From Candidatus Ribeiella danica (GTDB lineage Bacteria; Chloroflexota; Chloroflexia; Chloroflexales; Roseiflexaceae), in assembly GCA_016717335.1 (NCBI GenBank), contig JADKFS010000001.1, forward strand, positions 3,100,001 to 3,164,000: DNA of 64,000 nt. Reading direction: 5' to 3'. The notes beneath the pieces are model-generated. The model was not told the origin of the DNA and searched no databases. It saw only the letters and a list, made by a program, of their open reading frames with translations. The translations under genes and the position numbers were made by a program. Positions 48,976 through 63,269 of the stretch are shown here, piece by piece (positions within the stretch are counted from its first letter, which is position 1; every line of letters starts with the position of its first letter).

Positions 48976-49863
48976 ATCGAGCCGCCCAAGCTCCAACACA
49001 GTCACAACCCGGTCGAGCCCGGCCAGGTCCTGGTGGACCCCGATCCGCGCCTTTGGGAAGCTCCGGCGCGCCAGATCCGCCACGGCCGCCCCCTGGGTCG
49101 CGCCGATCTCCAGCAGCAGCGCGCCGCCCGGCCGCAGCTTCGCGGGCGCCTGCGCGAGCAGCCGGCGGTAGACCGCCAGCCCATCCGGGCCGCCGTCGAG
49201 CGCGCCGCCCGGCTCGTGGCGCCGCACGCCCTCGTCGATCTCTGATACGATCGTGTACGGCGGGTTGCTGACCAGCAGGTCGACCGGCTCGCCCAGCGGC
49301 GCCAGCAGGTCGCCCTCGGCCAGCCGCACGCGATCCGCGACGCCGTGGCGCTCGACGTTGCGCCGCGCGACCTGCAGCGCAGCGGGCGAGATGTCGACCG
49401 CGACGACCTGCGCCTCTGGCAGGTGAACCGCCAGCGCGATCGCGATGCAGCCGCTGCCGGTGCCCACGTCGACGATCCGAAAACGTTCGAACGTTTGAAC
49501 GTTTGAACGTTCGAACGTTTGCCTGGCAAACGCCAGCGCCAGCTCGACCAGCAGCTCGGTCTCGGGGCGCGGCACCAGCACGCGCCGGTCGACCGCGAAG
49601 TCGAGGCCGTAGAACTCCCTGTGCCCGACGATGTACGCGACCGGCTCGAGCGCGGCGCGTCGGGCGACCAGCTGGCGGTATGCGCCGAGCTGCTCCGGCG
49701 CGAGCGGCTGGCGGCCCTCGGCGATCAGGCGGGCGCGGCCCCAGCCCAGCGCGTGCGCCAGCAGCAGCTCGGCGTCCAGCCGCGGCGTCTCGCTGCTGGC
49801 GCTCAGCTGATCGGCGGCCCAGCCCAGGCCCTGTGCGATCGTAAGCGGCGTTTCGGTCGGCAT
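48964..49863 (-). CDS. prmC: Release factor glutamine methyltransferase PrmC
   Basis: 299 residues. Methylates the GGQ glutamine of RF1/RF2. Seen: the N-terminal helical domain (AELLLAHALGWGRARLI, PVAYIVGHREFYGLDF), VPRPETELLVELAL, SAM motif VDVGTGSGCIAIALA and the catalytic NPPY in LLVSNPPYTIVSEIDEGV. A run FARQTFERSNVQTFERFRI between VLVPRPETE and VDVGTG is encoded by an octamer array (49481-49520), an in-frame insert in the linker before motif I. The ATG at 49863 is chosen; TTG at 49884 is possible. Confidence 0.95.
   Translation of the reverse strand: MPTETPLTIAQGLGWAADQLSASSETPRLDAELLLAHALGWGRARLIAEGRQPLAPEQLGAYRQLVARRAALEPVAYIVGHREFYGLDFAVDRRVLVPRPETELLVELALAFARQTFERSNVQTFERFRIVDVGTGSGCIAIALAVHLPEAQVVAVDISPAALQVARRNVERHGVADRVRLAEGDLLAPLGEPVDLLVSNPPYTIVSEIDEGVRRHEPGGALDGGPDGLAVYRRLLAQAPAKLRPGGALLLEIGATQGAAVADLARRSFPKARIGVHQDLAGLDRVVTVLELGRLDMTR
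49481..49520. repeat. Octamer array inside prmC
   Basis: CGTTCGAA CGTTTGAA CGTTTGAA CGTTCGAA CGTTT: tandem 8-bp units within the coding sequence, frame kept. Confidence 0.88.
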
Positions 49864-49865
49864 CG

Positions 49866-49976
49866 TTTCACACACGAAGACCAAGGACCAAAGACGGAAG
49901 GCCGGCAGGAGCGCGTGTCGCGATCGGCCTTGCTCGCCCTCGGTCCTTGGTCCTTGGTCCCTGGTCTTTCGATTCG
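49866..49976. repeat. Inverted array (AGACCAAGGACCAAAG / CTTGGTCCTTGGTCC)
   Basis: GAAGACCAAGGACCAAAGACGG faces GGTCCTTGGTCCTTGGTCCC, making a potential hairpin between the unknown gene and prmC. Confidence 0.82.
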
Positions 49977-49986
49977 TCGGCTTGCG

Positions 49987-50505
49987 CTACGCCTGGCCGG
50001 CCAGCAGCGCCTCGGCCAGGTTATCGGCGATCCGCCCCATCGTGGCGAATGTCGCGGGGTAGGCCACCACCTCGCGCTCGGTCAGGTCGGGCGCCCAGCG
50101 GTAGCGGGTGAGCCGCGCGCCGGGGGCATCGCCGCTCCACAGCAGCACCTCCCAGTACGACACCGCCTCGCCCTCGCGCAGCGGCGGCGACGAGCGGAGC
50201 TGCGCCAGCTTCTCGCCGCCGTCCAGCTCCCAGACCGCCAGCGGCTCCTCCAGGAAGCTCAGTCGACGAGCGATCTCGGCGGCCGCGGCGCTCAGGTAGG
50301 CGCGCGCGTCGGCGGGCGGCGCGCCGGCGCTCGCCACCACCAGCTCGCGCATCGTCGCGCTATAGCGATCGTGGTCGAACAGCGCCAGCGTCGCGTGCAG
50401 CGGCTCGCCCGGCACGGACAGCGTCTGCCCGTCGCCATCGAGCGCCGACCGGTCGCCCTCGGCCAGCTGCCGCAGCAGCTCAATCATCTGTGTTCCGATA
50501 GTCAT
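49987..50505 (-). CDS. Uncharacterised protein after SpoVR
   Basis: 172 residues, acidic and soluble, no membrane segment. MTIGTQMIELLRQLAEGDRS, then a region with LHATLALFDHDRYSATMREL and VSYWEVLLWSGDAPGARLTRYRWAPDLTEREV. No family recognised. AAGGAGCGGCTG precedes the ATG, and it begins 14 bases after the spoVR stop, so it is part of the prkA-yeaH-spoVR transcript. Confidence 0.7.
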   Translation of the reverse strand: MTIGTQMIELLRQLAEGDRSALDGDGQTLSVPGEPLHATLALFDHDRYSATMRELVVASAGAPPADARAYLSAAAAEIARRLSFLEEPLAVWELDGGEKLAQLRSSPPLREGEAVSYWEVLLWSGDAPGARLTRYRWAPDLTEREVVAYPATFATMGRIADNLAEALLAGQA

Positions 50506-50519
50506 CAGCCGCTCCTTGC

Positions 50520-53216
<2,697 letters not shown>

Positions 53217-53218
53217 AT

Positions 53219-53297
53219 AGTTTTGAGTTCTAAGTTCTGAGTTTTGAATTCTAAGTTGCGCAAGCTAACTCAAAACTCAAAACTCAAAACTCAAAAC
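53219..53297. repeat. Inverted heptamer array (AGTTTTG/CAAAACT)
   Basis: Six units AGTTTTG AGTTCTA AGTTCTG AGTTTTG AATTCTA AGTTGCG (53219-53260) face CAAAACT x3-4 (53271-53297). Sits in the spoVR leader. Confidence 0.88.
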
Positions 53298-53304
53298 GTC
53301 GCAA

Positions 53305-54414
53305 TCACTTGCCCTTGCCCAAAAAGTCCTTGATCGCGTCGTACACGTCGTCGCGATCGGCGATCTCGGAGATGACCAGGTTCTCGGCCTTGCCCAGGTA
53401 CTCCTCCAGGTCGTGGGCGAAGCGCCCCGAGCCGTAGAGCGAGCGCACCTGGCCGTAGCAGAACTGGTTGACCTTCGGCAGCACCTGGCTGCGCAGCAGC
53501 TCGACGCACTCGCGCGTGTCGCCGCCGCCCCAGTTGTCGCCGTCGGAGAAGTGGAACGGGTAGATATTCCACTCCGTCGCCGGGTAGCGCTCGTCGATGA
53601 TCTTGTTGCACAGCTTGTAGGCCGACGAGATCTTGGTGCCGCCGCCCTCGCGGATGTGGTAGAAGGTCTCCTGGTCGACCTCCTTGGCCGCCGCGTCGTG
53701 GACGATATAGCGGATATCGATCTCTTTGTACTGCGAGCGCAGCCAGGTCTCGATCCAGAACGCGGTGATCCGCACCAGCTCCTTCTGCTCGGTGCCCATC
53801 GAGCCGGAGACGTCCATCATGTAGATGATGACCGCGTTCGACTCGGGCATCAGCGTCTCCTTCCACGACCGGAAGCGCATATCCTCGCGGATCGGCGTCA
53901 CGATCGGGTTGGAGGCGTTGTACTCGCCCGACATCACCTGGCGCTTGAGCGCCTCGCGGTAAGTGCGCTTGAAGTGGCGCAGCGAGTCCGGGCCGACCTT
54001 GCGGATGCCGGAGTACTTATCCTTCTTGGAGACGATATTCTTCTTGCCGCGCGGCTCGATGTTCGGCAGCTGCAGCTCCTCGCCGAGGATCTGGGCCAGC
54101 TCATCGAGGGTGATATCGACCTCGATCACGTGCTGGCCCGGCTCGGAGCCGGCCTCGCCCTGGCCCTGCTGCGGGTCGCCCTGGCCGATCGGGTCGCCGA
54201 CATCGCCCTCGCCCTGGCCGACCCCGCCGCCCTGCTTGGCCCCGTAGCGAAACTGTGGGATGTCGATCTGCGGCAGCGGGATCGAGACGTACTTGCGCCC
54301 CTGCCGGCCGATCATCTCGCCCTGCGACATATACTTGCGCAGGTCTTTCTTGATCTTCCCGCGCACGATCTGGCGGAAGCGGTTGAGATCGCGCTCGACG
54401 CGTCGGATGGACAT
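53305..54414 (-). CDS. YeaH/YhbH-family (DUF444) VWA-like protein
   Basis: 369 residues. Partner of PrkA kinase. A basic start (VERDLNRFRQIVRGKIKKDLRKYM), a Gly/Gln-rich linker (residues about 60-92), and a C-terminal von Willebrand A-like fold with the MIDAS motif MMDVSGSMG and HFSDGDNWGGGDT. The gene order prkA-yeaH-spoVR is the same as yeaG-yeaH-ycgB relatives elsewhere. Flanked on both sides by heptamer arrays. Confidence 0.92.
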   Translation of the reverse strand: MSIRRVERDLNRFRQIVRGKIKKDLRKYMSQGEMIGRQGRKYVSIPLPQIDIPQFRYGAKQGGGVGQGEGDVGDPIGQGDPQQGQGEAGSEPGQHVIEVDITLDELAQILGEELQLPNIEPRGKKNIVSKKDKYSGIRKVGPDSLRHFKRTYREALKRQVMSGEYNASNPIVTPIREDMRFRSWKETLMPESNAVIIYMMDVSGSMGTEQKELVRITAFWIETWLRSQYKEIDIRYIVHDAAAKEVDQETFYHIREGGGTKISSAYKLCNKIIDERYPATEWNIYPFHFSDGDNWGGGDTRECVELLRSQVLPKVNQFCYGQVRSLYGSGRFAHDLEEYLGKAENLVISEIADRDDVYDAIKDFLGKGK

Positions 54415-54417
54415 AGG

Positions 54418-54507
54418 ATTCCCTTCGGGAGTTCTGAGTTCTCAGCTTTGAGTTTTGAGTTCGCCAATCGCTCAGCAACTCAAAACTCAAAACTCAGCAT
54501 TCAAAAC

Positions 54508-54508
<1 letters not shown>
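54418..54508. repeat. Inverted heptamer array (GAGTTCT/ACTCAAA)
   Basis: GAGTTCTGAGTTCTCAGC, TTTGAGTTTTGAGTTCG on the left; CAACTCAAAACTCAAAACTC on the right. Same unit family as at 53.2 kb, placed before the next gene of the same operon. Confidence 0.88.
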
Positions 54509-56587
<2,079 letters not shown>

Positions 56588-56892
56588 CTGTGATCCTCCT
56601 GGTTGTGACCATTCACCGCCGGGTGGCTGAGTTGCCGTGGCGTTGAATCACGAGCGACCGCCTACCGCTCCCAGCACAGCGTGCGTGTCGCGGGTATTTG
56701 AAGGCGGTCTTGCTAAAGTGCGATGATCGTTGATCTGGGCAGTTATCACCGTGTCGTCCGGCGAGCGGCGCCGTCGGTACCGTGTGAATCGCCTCGGCGC
56801 GTTGTCCGTGCTACGGCAATGCTATACAACGCTATACAACTTTAGGTCTCAGGGAGCATCTTTGAGGGAGGCCTGGTATTCCAGGTGGGTGT

Positions 56893-56921
56893 ATTATAGC
56901 AACGTTATCTATGAGCGTCAA
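56893..56921 (-). promoter_or_regulatory. Promoter of the prkA-yeaH-spoVR operon
   Basis: On the minus strand: TTGACG (56921-56916), 17-base spacer, TATAAT (56898-56893). Near-consensus. Confidence 0.85.
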
Positions 56922-56930
56922 GGGTTCCGG

Positions 56931-56946
56931 CAGTACAATTGTACTG
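56931..56946. promoter_or_regulatory. Perfect 16-bp palindrome, candidate operator
   Basis: CAGTACAATTGTACTG lies 9 bases upstream of the -35 box of the prkA operon promoter. The position suits an activator or a repressor dimer. Confidence 0.65.
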
Positions 56947-57200
56947 ACCACTGCGTTAGAGCCAGCCCGTCCCTCCTCCCGGAATCGACCTATCAGTCGC
57001 ACAATCCGTGCCATGGAAGGGCCGATTCGGGCCCCTGCCAGCGTGAAACTACCCGCGTCGCTCTGGTCGCAAGATGGCGCGCTTCGTCTTCGGTCGCCCC
57101 GCTGCCCACATAGCTAAAGCGGCGGGGCGTGGGGAGGGCGAAGCCCTTTCCAAAACCCACCAAAGCGCTAGATTTCAGCGCAGCGCGCTATATGTAGTTA

Positions 57201-58073
57201 CTACGAGAACGGGAGGGAAAAGGATGCGGGGGCCTTGCCGTTGCTCTGGCCAAGGAAGTGGGCCTGGCCTTCCTGGAAGTGGCCGATCGCGCGGTATTTC
57301 GCGTAGCGGTGCTCCAGCAGCGCGGGGAGGTCGAGCTGCTGCAGATCGGCCAGGTGCCATCGCAGCGCGGCGCCCAGCGCCTCGGCCATGGCGGCGGTGT
57401 CGGTGTGCGCGCCGCCCTCCGGCTCGGCGACGATCGCGTCGGCGATCCCGAGCTGCTGCAGGTCCTGCGCGGTGATCTTCATGGCCCGCGCGGCGTCGGG
57501 GGCTTTGGCGGCGTCGCGCCAGAGGATCGAGGCGCTGGCTTCGGGCGCGGCCACCGAGTAGACCGAGTGCTCGAGCATCAGCAGCCGATCGGCGACCCCA
57601 ATCGCCAGGGCGCCGCCGCTGCCGCCCTCGCCGATCACCGTGGCCAGGATCGGCACGTTCAGGCCGGCCATCACCAGCAGGTTCTCGGCGATCGCGCGGC
57701 CCTGCCCGCGCTCCTCGGACTGCATGTCGGGCGCGGCGCCGGGCGTGTCGATGAAGCACAGCACCGGAAAGCCGAACTTCTCGGCGTGCTGGAACAGCCG
57801 CAGCGCCTTGCGGTAGCCGTCGGGCCGCGGCATGCCAAAGTTGCGCTTGACGTTCTCGCGCGCGTCGCGGCCCTTCTGGTGGCCGACGATCATGACCGTC
57901 TGGCCGTCGAAGCGGGCCATGCCGCCGGCGATCGCCGCGTCGTCGCCGAAGCGCCGGTCGCCGTGGAGCTCGACGAAGTCCTCGCAAAAGCTGCGCACGT
58001 AGTCGAGCGTGTGCGGCCGGTGCGGGTGGCGGGCGAGCTGAACTTTGTCCCAGGGGGTTAGAGGTGTCGTCAT
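57201..58073 (-). CDS. accA: Acetyl-CoA carboxylase carboxyltransferase subunit alpha
   Basis: 290 residues. With AccD it transfers the carboxyl group from biotin to acetyl-CoA, making malonyl-CoA for fatty acid synthesis. Seen: PWDKVQLARHPHRPHTLDYV, DTPGAAPDMQSEERGQGRAIAENL, VIGEGGSGGALAIGVADRLLMLEHSVYSVAAPEASASILW and AMKITAQDLQQLGIADAIV. Shorter at the N-terminus than E. coli AccA (319). It follows accD across a heptamer array. Confidence 0.96.
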   Translation of the reverse strand: MTTPLTPWDKVQLARHPHRPHTLDYVRSFCEDFVELHGDRRFGDDAAIAGGMARFDGQTVMIVGHQKGRDARENVKRNFGMPRPDGYRKALRLFQHAEKFGFPVLCFIDTPGAAPDMQSEERGQGRAIAENLLVMAGLNVPILATVIGEGGSGGALAIGVADRLLMLEHSVYSVAAPEASASILWRDAAKAPDAARAMKITAQDLQQLGIADAIVAEPEGGAHTDTAAMAEALGAALRWHLADLQQLDLPALLEHRYAKYRAIGHFQEGQAHFLGQSNGKAPASFSLPFS

Positions 58074-58078
58074 ATCTA

Positions 58079-58151
58079 TTGCAGGCTGTAGATTGTGGAT
58101 TGTAGATTGCAGAGAGCCGCGCTCAATCAACAATCTGCAATCTACAATCGT
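58079..58151. repeat. Inverted heptamer array (ATTGTAG/CTACAAT)
   Basis: GTAGATTGTGGATTGTAGATTG on the left; CAATCTGCAATCTACAATC on the right. Units match those of the 5.35 and 6.79 kb arrays. Fills the accD-accA gap. Confidence 0.85.
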
Positions 58152-59051
<900 letters not shown>

Positions 59052-59228
59052 CGCTCTCTCCTGGCGTTGCAATGCGGCGCACATTATACCACACGGCAGT
59101 CTGCAATAGGCGGTTGGCGGCGAGTCCGCGGCGGCGACACGGCCATCTGCCGAGCGTCTTTGAGGGACTATTTACACTCTCGATCGCGAATAGTGCGCCA
59201 ATTGCCCCTATACGCGCATTCTGAGGGC

Positions 59229-59257
59229 TTGCGCGTTGAGCCAAGTTGTCATATGAT
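59229..59257 (+). promoter_or_regulatory. Promoter of the double-SH3 gene
   Basis: TTGCGC (59229-59234), 17-base spacer, TATGAT (59252-59257), 71 bases before the start codon. Confidence 0.6.
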
Positions 59258-59328
59258 ACGATCGACTGCCAGCGCGGGCGTCTCTTCCAGCCCACTGCTG
59301 CGCCGACTCGGAAAGGAAGCTATAACAC

Positions 59329-60567
59329 ATGCTCGATACACTCGCAGATCCAATCGTGATCGCCATCGTCCTGCTGGTCCTGCTGATCCTGATCGCGGTT
59401 CCAGTGCTGTGGCGGCGCCGACGAGCATCGCGGGAAGAGGTCCTGCCGCCGCCTGAGCTTGGGCCGCCGGTCGACTATACCGCGGAGGATTATGAGGAGC
59501 CGGTCAGCATGGGCGATCGGCTGCGGCAGGCGCCGATCGGGGTCAAGCTGCTGCTGGGCCTGGTGCCGCTGGCGCTGATCATCGCCGGTGTGGTCGTGTG
59601 GCTGACCTTGTTCAATACCCCCCCGACGCCCACCACCCCGCCGCCGCCGCCGCCCGAGATCTCGAACGTGGTCGCGAGGCTGGCCGCGCCGGCGCGGATC
59701 GTGGTCGAGGCGGACACCAATCTCGCCGACAACACCATGGTCACGGCGACGATGAAGGACGGCGACCACGACCTGCCCTGGTTCGCCGGCACCAGCGCGA
59801 GCGGCCAGGCGAGCGGCGGGCATATCAGCCTGGTGATGGAGAAGGCCCCCGATGCGCCGCCGCCCACGCGCGGCGTGGATCAGACGATCGTGCTGGTCGC
59901 GACGGTGAATGGCGCGGTGGTGACGTCGTCGCCGGCCACGCTGAGCGTGCCGTCGATCTACCAGGGGCAGTTCTATAGCTCGGGCGCCGCGCAGCCGACC
60001 GCCGCGCCACAGCCGACCGCCGCGCCACAGCCGACCGCCTCGGCGCAGCCGACCGCCGTGCCGGCCGCGACCGCCACGCCCGAGTCGACCGTGACGCCGG
60101 CGCCTACGCTCAAGGCCAAGGTCTTCAACGGCGGCAATATCCGCGCGAACCCAAAGATTGAGCCCTGCAACTGCGCGCAGCTGCACGCCGGCGAGGAGGT
60201 GACGCTGCTGGAGCGCACCGAGAATCGCACCTGGTATCGCGTGCAGGCGCCCGACGGCGAGGGCTGGGTCAGCGCCACCCTGCTGACGCTCGACCCCGCG
60301 GTGGCCAGCCAGGTGCCGGTCGCGACGCCGGCGCCCGCATCCGCGCTCAAGGCCAAGGTCTCCAACGGCGGCAATATCCGCACGCGCCCCAAGATCGAGA
60401 CCTGCGACTGCGCGCAACTGCACGCCGGCGAGGAGGTGACGCTGCTGGAGCGCACGGCGGACTCCACCTGGTATCGCGTGCAGGCGCCCGGCGGCGAGGG
60501 CTGGGTCAGCGCTACCCTGCTGACAATCGACGCGGCAGTGGCCAAGCAGGTGCCGGTCGCCAAGTAG
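59329..60567 (+). CDS. Membrane protein with two tandem SH3b domains
   Basis: 412 residues. Two hydrophobic helices (IVIAIVLLVLLILIAVPVLW and LLLGLVPLALIIAGVVVWLTL), an external beta domain, a PT/A-rich linker with repeats of AAPQPT, and two SH3b domains: LKAKVFNGGNIRANPKIEPC and LKAKVSNGGNIRTRPKIETC, each ending in GEGWVSATLLT. The two SH3 copies are nearly identical and come from a recent duplication. Each has a CxC (PCNCAQL, TCDCAQL). It probably binds cell wall or extracellular matrix. AAAGGAAG precedes the ATG. Confidence 0.85.
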   Translation: MLDTLADPIVIAIVLLVLLILIAVPVLWRRRRASREEVLPPPELGPPVDYTAEDYEEPVSMGDRLRQAPIGVKLLLGLVPLALIIAGVVVWLTLFNTPPTPTTPPPPPPEISNVVARLAAPARIVVEADTNLADNTMVTATMKDGDHDLPWFAGTSASGQASGGHISLVMEKAPDAPPPTRGVDQTIVLVATVNGAVVTSSPATLSVPSIYQGQFYSSGAAQPTAAPQPTAAPQPTASAQPTAVPAATATPESTVTPAPTLKAKVFNGGNIRANPKIEPCNCAQLHAGEEVTLLERTENRTWYRVQAPDGEGWVSATLLTLDPAVASQVPVATPAPASALKAKVSNGGNIRTRPKIETCDCAQLHAGEEVTLLERTADSTWYRVQAPGGEGWVSATLLTIDAAVAKQVPVAK

Positions 60568-60735
60568 GGAACAGGTTACAGGTTACAGGGAATAGAGTGC
60601 TGTCGCTGCCCTCGAGGTCGTCACCGAGCTGTTCTTGCCGACGTAGGTTACAGGTTACAGGGAATAGAGTGCTGTCGCTGTCCCCTGTAACCTGTCCTCT
60701 GTAACCTGTCCTCTGTAACCTGTCCTCTGAGAATG
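60568..60735. repeat. Array with AGGTTACA/TGTAACCT units and a 36-bp duplication
   Basis: GGTTACAGGTTACAGGGAAT then AGAGTGCTGTCGCTG occurs twice; AACCTGTCCTCTGT is repeated three times on the complementary side. Reaches to the start codon of the exonuclease-WYL gene. Confidence 0.88.
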
Positions 60736-60737
60736 CC

Positions 60738-61553
60738 ATGCTCGATCTCCCGCTCAACGCGGCGCCCCTGGCCTTCCTGGATTTCGAAACGACCGGACTC
60801 CACCCGCGGCGCGGCGATCGCGTGTGCGAGGTGGCGGTGCAGCGGGTGGTCGGGAACCTGGTGATCGCCAGCGTTGCCACGCTGGTCAACCCTCAGCGCG
60901 CGCTGAGCGAGCGCTCCTTCGCCGTCAACCAGATCAGCGCCGAGCATCTGGCCGGCGCGCCGACCTTCGCCGAGGTGGCGGCCTCGATCTGCGCGGCGCT
61001 CGACGGCGCGGTGATCGTGGCGCACAACGCCCCGTTCGACCTCGAGTTCCTCCACGCCGAGCTGGCGCTGGCCGGCTGGCCGCCGCTGGCCGCCACCGCG
61101 ATCGATACGCTGGTGGTCGCTCGGCGGCTGCTGCCCAAGCGGCCCTCGCATAGCCTGGCCGCCCTGGCGTCCGCGCTCGGCAGCGCGCCGCCCTCGCACC
61201 GCGCGCTGGACGACGTGCTGGCGCTGCGGGCGGTGTTCGACGACATGGTGTCGGCCCTGGCCGCGCAGGGGGTCGCGTCGCTGCGCGATCTGCTGCGCTA
61301 CGCGCGCGGATTCAGCCCGGGCGAGCCCGAGCCGGCGCCGCCGCAGCAGATCGCCGACGCGCTGCGCGACGGCCGGCTGCTGCGGATCGTCTATCGCTCG
61401 CGCAGCAGAGCCGAGCCGACCGAGCGGGTCGTGCGGCCGATCGAGCTGATCAGCCAGCGCGGGGTGCTGGTCCTGCGCGCCTACTGCTTCCTGCGCGAGG
61501 ACCTGCGCGCGTTCATGATCGAGAAGATGGCGTCGATCGAGCTGATGAGCTGA
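60738..61553 (+). CDS. DEDDh exonuclease fused to a WYL domain
   Basis: 271 residues. Residues 8-175 are a DnaQ-type 3'-5' exonuclease with all five catalytic residues: AFLDFETTG (Asp15, Glu17), HNAPFDLEFL (Asp101) and SHRALDDV (His154, Asp159). Residues about 208-271 form a WYL domain (LRIVYRSRSRAEPTERVVRPIEL, VLRAYCFLREDLRAFMIEKM), which binds nucleic acid or nucleotides and often regulates. The two together suggest a nuclease whose activity is tuned by a bound ligand or single-strand DNA. The start codon abuts a repeat array. Confidence 0.88.
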   Translation: MLDLPLNAAPLAFLDFETTGLHPRRGDRVCEVAVQRVVGNLVIASVATLVNPQRALSERSFAVNQISAEHLAGAPTFAEVAASICAALDGAVIVAHNAPFDLEFLHAELALAGWPPLAATAIDTLVVARRLLPKRPSHSLAALASALGSAPPSHRALDDVLALRAVFDDMVSALAAQGVASLRDLLRYARGFSPGEPEPAPPQQIADALRDGRLLRIVYRSRSRAEPTERVVRPIELISQRGVLVLRAYCFLREDLRAFMIEKMASIELMS

Positions 61554-61570
61554 GTCGATCGCTACATGCA

Positions 61571-61611
61571 CCGTGGGGTGTGCGGTGGCGTTGCCACCGC
61601 ACACCCCACGG
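61571..61611. terminator. Perfect 19-bp hairpin between convergent genes
   Basis: CCGTGGGGTGTGCGGTGGC (61571-61589), loop GTT, exact complement (61593-61611). The core TGCGGTGGC...GCCACCGCA is a variant of the composite palindrome core. A likely bidirectional terminator. Confidence 0.75.
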
Positions 61612-61633
61612 CTGTTGGGGATGGCGCGCCGGA

Positions 61634-63169
61634 TCACTCCACCGGCGGGAGCAGCGCATCCCACCAGATCCGGCCATCGCGCCGCTGCATCAGGTCCACG
61701 TGGATGTGCTTGGTCTCGGTGTACTCCATCATGCCATAGACGCCGTGCTCGCGGCCGATCCCGCTCTGTTTGTAGCCGCCGAACGGCGCGTGCGGCAGCA
61801 GGATGTGGTAGTCGTTGATCCAGACCGTGCCGCTGCGGATGCGCTTGGCCACCTCGATCGCGGCCTGGATGTCGCGCGACCAGACCGCCGCGCCCAGGCC
61901 GAAGTTGCTGACGTTCGCCTGCTCGATCGCCTCGGTGACCGAGCGGTAGGGGATGACCGCCAGCACCGGGCCGAAGATCTCCTCCTGGGCCAGGCGCATG
62001 TCGTTGCGCACCTGCGTGAAGATCGTCGGCTCGACGAACGGGCCGCGCTCGAACCCCGGCACCCGCGCGCGGTGGCCGCCGGTCGCCAGCGTGGCGCCCT
62101 CGGCCCTGCCGATCGCGATATACTGCTCGACGGTCTCGCGCTGCTTCTCCGAGACCAGCGGCCCGACATCGGTCTCGAGGTCGAGCGGGTCGCCGATCCG
62201 CAGGGTGCGCGTGCGCGCGACCAGGCGCTCCAGGAACTCGTCGTGCAGCGACTCGGGCACGAAGCAGCGCGTGCCGGCCTCGCAGCTCTGGCCGCCGTTG
62301 AGGTACATGCCGAACAGCACGCCGTCGGTGGCCAGGTCCAGGTCGGCGTCGGGCATCACCAGGCTGGGCGATTTGCCGCCGAGCTCGAGCGTGGTGCGCT
62401 TGACCGTCGCGCTGGCCAGCTCCATGATCCGCCGGCCAACCTCGGTCGAGCCGGTGAAGGAGATCTTGTCGACGTCGGGGTGGCGCACGATCGCCTCGCC
62501 GACCTCGCCGCCCGGGCCAGTCACCAGGTTGACGACGCCGCGCGGCAGCAGCCCGCTCTCGTGGATCGCCTCGACCAGCATGATCGCGGTCAGGGGCGTG
62601 TAGGAGGCCGGCTTCAGCACGATCGTGTTGCCGGTCGCCAGCGCCGGCGCGATCTTCCACACGGCCATGAGCATGGGGTAGTTCCACGGGATGATCTGGC
62701 CGCACACGCCGATCGGCTCGCGCCAGACGAAGTTCCAGCTGACCGAGGGCACGTCGGTCCAGGGCAGCGGCTCGTAGGGCTGCCGGCGGGCCAGCTCGGC
62801 GAACACGCGCAGGTGCTCGATCGACCACGGCACGTCGATGAAGGTCGATTTGCGCAGCGGGACGCCAAGGTTGCGCGACTCGATCTCGGCGAACTCGGCG
62901 CTGCGCTCCTCGATCGCGTCGGCCAGCGCGTGCAGGATGCGGGCGCGCTCGGCCGGCGGCGTGTGCGGCCATGGGCCGGAGTCGAAGGCGCGGCGGGCGG
63001 CCCGCACCGCCCGGTGCACATCTTCGGCCGAGGCGCTGGCGACATGGGCCATCGGCCGCCCGTGCGCCGGCTCGTTCACCGACATAAGCTTGCCGCTCGC
63101 CGCGTCGCTCCAGCGCCCGTCGATGTACAGGCCATACCGAGGAAGATCGTCGGCTGGTTGAGTATCCAT
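61634..63169 (-). CDS. NAD(P)-dependent aldehyde dehydrogenase
   Basis: 511 residues, ALDH superfamily, resembling betaine- or aminobutyraldehyde dehydrogenases. Seen: IIPWNYPMLMAVWKIAPALA, the NAD motif ISFTGSTEVGRRI, catalytic Glu in LELGGKSPSLV, catalytic Cys in NGGQSCEAGTRCFV and EEIFGPVLAVIPY. It oxidises an aldehyde to its acid. The substrate is not visible. AGGAG precedes the ATG at 63169. Confidence 0.94.
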   Translation of the reverse strand: MDTQPADDLPRYGLYIDGRWSDAASGKLMSVNEPAHGRPMAHVASASAEDVHRAVRAARRAFDSGPWPHTPPAERARILHALADAIEERSAEFAEIESRNLGVPLRKSTFIDVPWSIEHLRVFAELARRQPYEPLPWTDVPSVSWNFVWREPIGVCGQIIPWNYPMLMAVWKIAPALATGNTIVLKPASYTPLTAIMLVEAIHESGLLPRGVVNLVTGPGGEVGEAIVRHPDVDKISFTGSTEVGRRIMELASATVKRTTLELGGKSPSLVMPDADLDLATDGVLFGMYLNGGQSCEAGTRCFVPESLHDEFLERLVARTRTLRIGDPLDLETDVGPLVSEKQRETVEQYIAIGRAEGATLATGGHRARVPGFERGPFVEPTIFTQVRNDMRLAQEEIFGPVLAVIPYRSVTEAIEQANVSNFGLGAAVWSRDIQAAIEVAKRIRSGTVWINDYHILLPHAPFGGYKQSGIGREHGVYGMMEYTETKHIHVDLMQRRDGRIWWDALLPPVE

Positions 63170-63269
63170 ACCACTTGCTCCTCGCGTTGGGGGCCCTGCT
63201 GCTTCGCGTCATATTATCAGAAATGGTGCGCAGCGGCAAGCGCTGCTGCCCCTGCGCTCAGGGCTCGTG

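Larger units (their letters stand above)
56588..57200. other. Long leader and control region of the prkA operon
   Basis: No gene seen. From the promoter at about 56.9 kb the minus-strand transcript would have a leader of about 300 bases, with a direct repeat GCTATACAACGCTATACAAC (56820-56839). The remaining bases up to the accA stop are GC-rich with no structure that I recognise apart from the operator below. Confidence 0.6.

Noticed and set aside
56832..57014. Minus-strand 60-codon frame in the prkA upstream region
   Set aside because: It runs across the prkA promoter and operator, and has no ribosome site.
60648..63239. Long minus-strand open frame (863 codons) running through two genes
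   Set aside because: It is a shadow of the aldehyde dehydrogenase and of the antisense of the exonuclease-WYL gene; no protein motif is seen.
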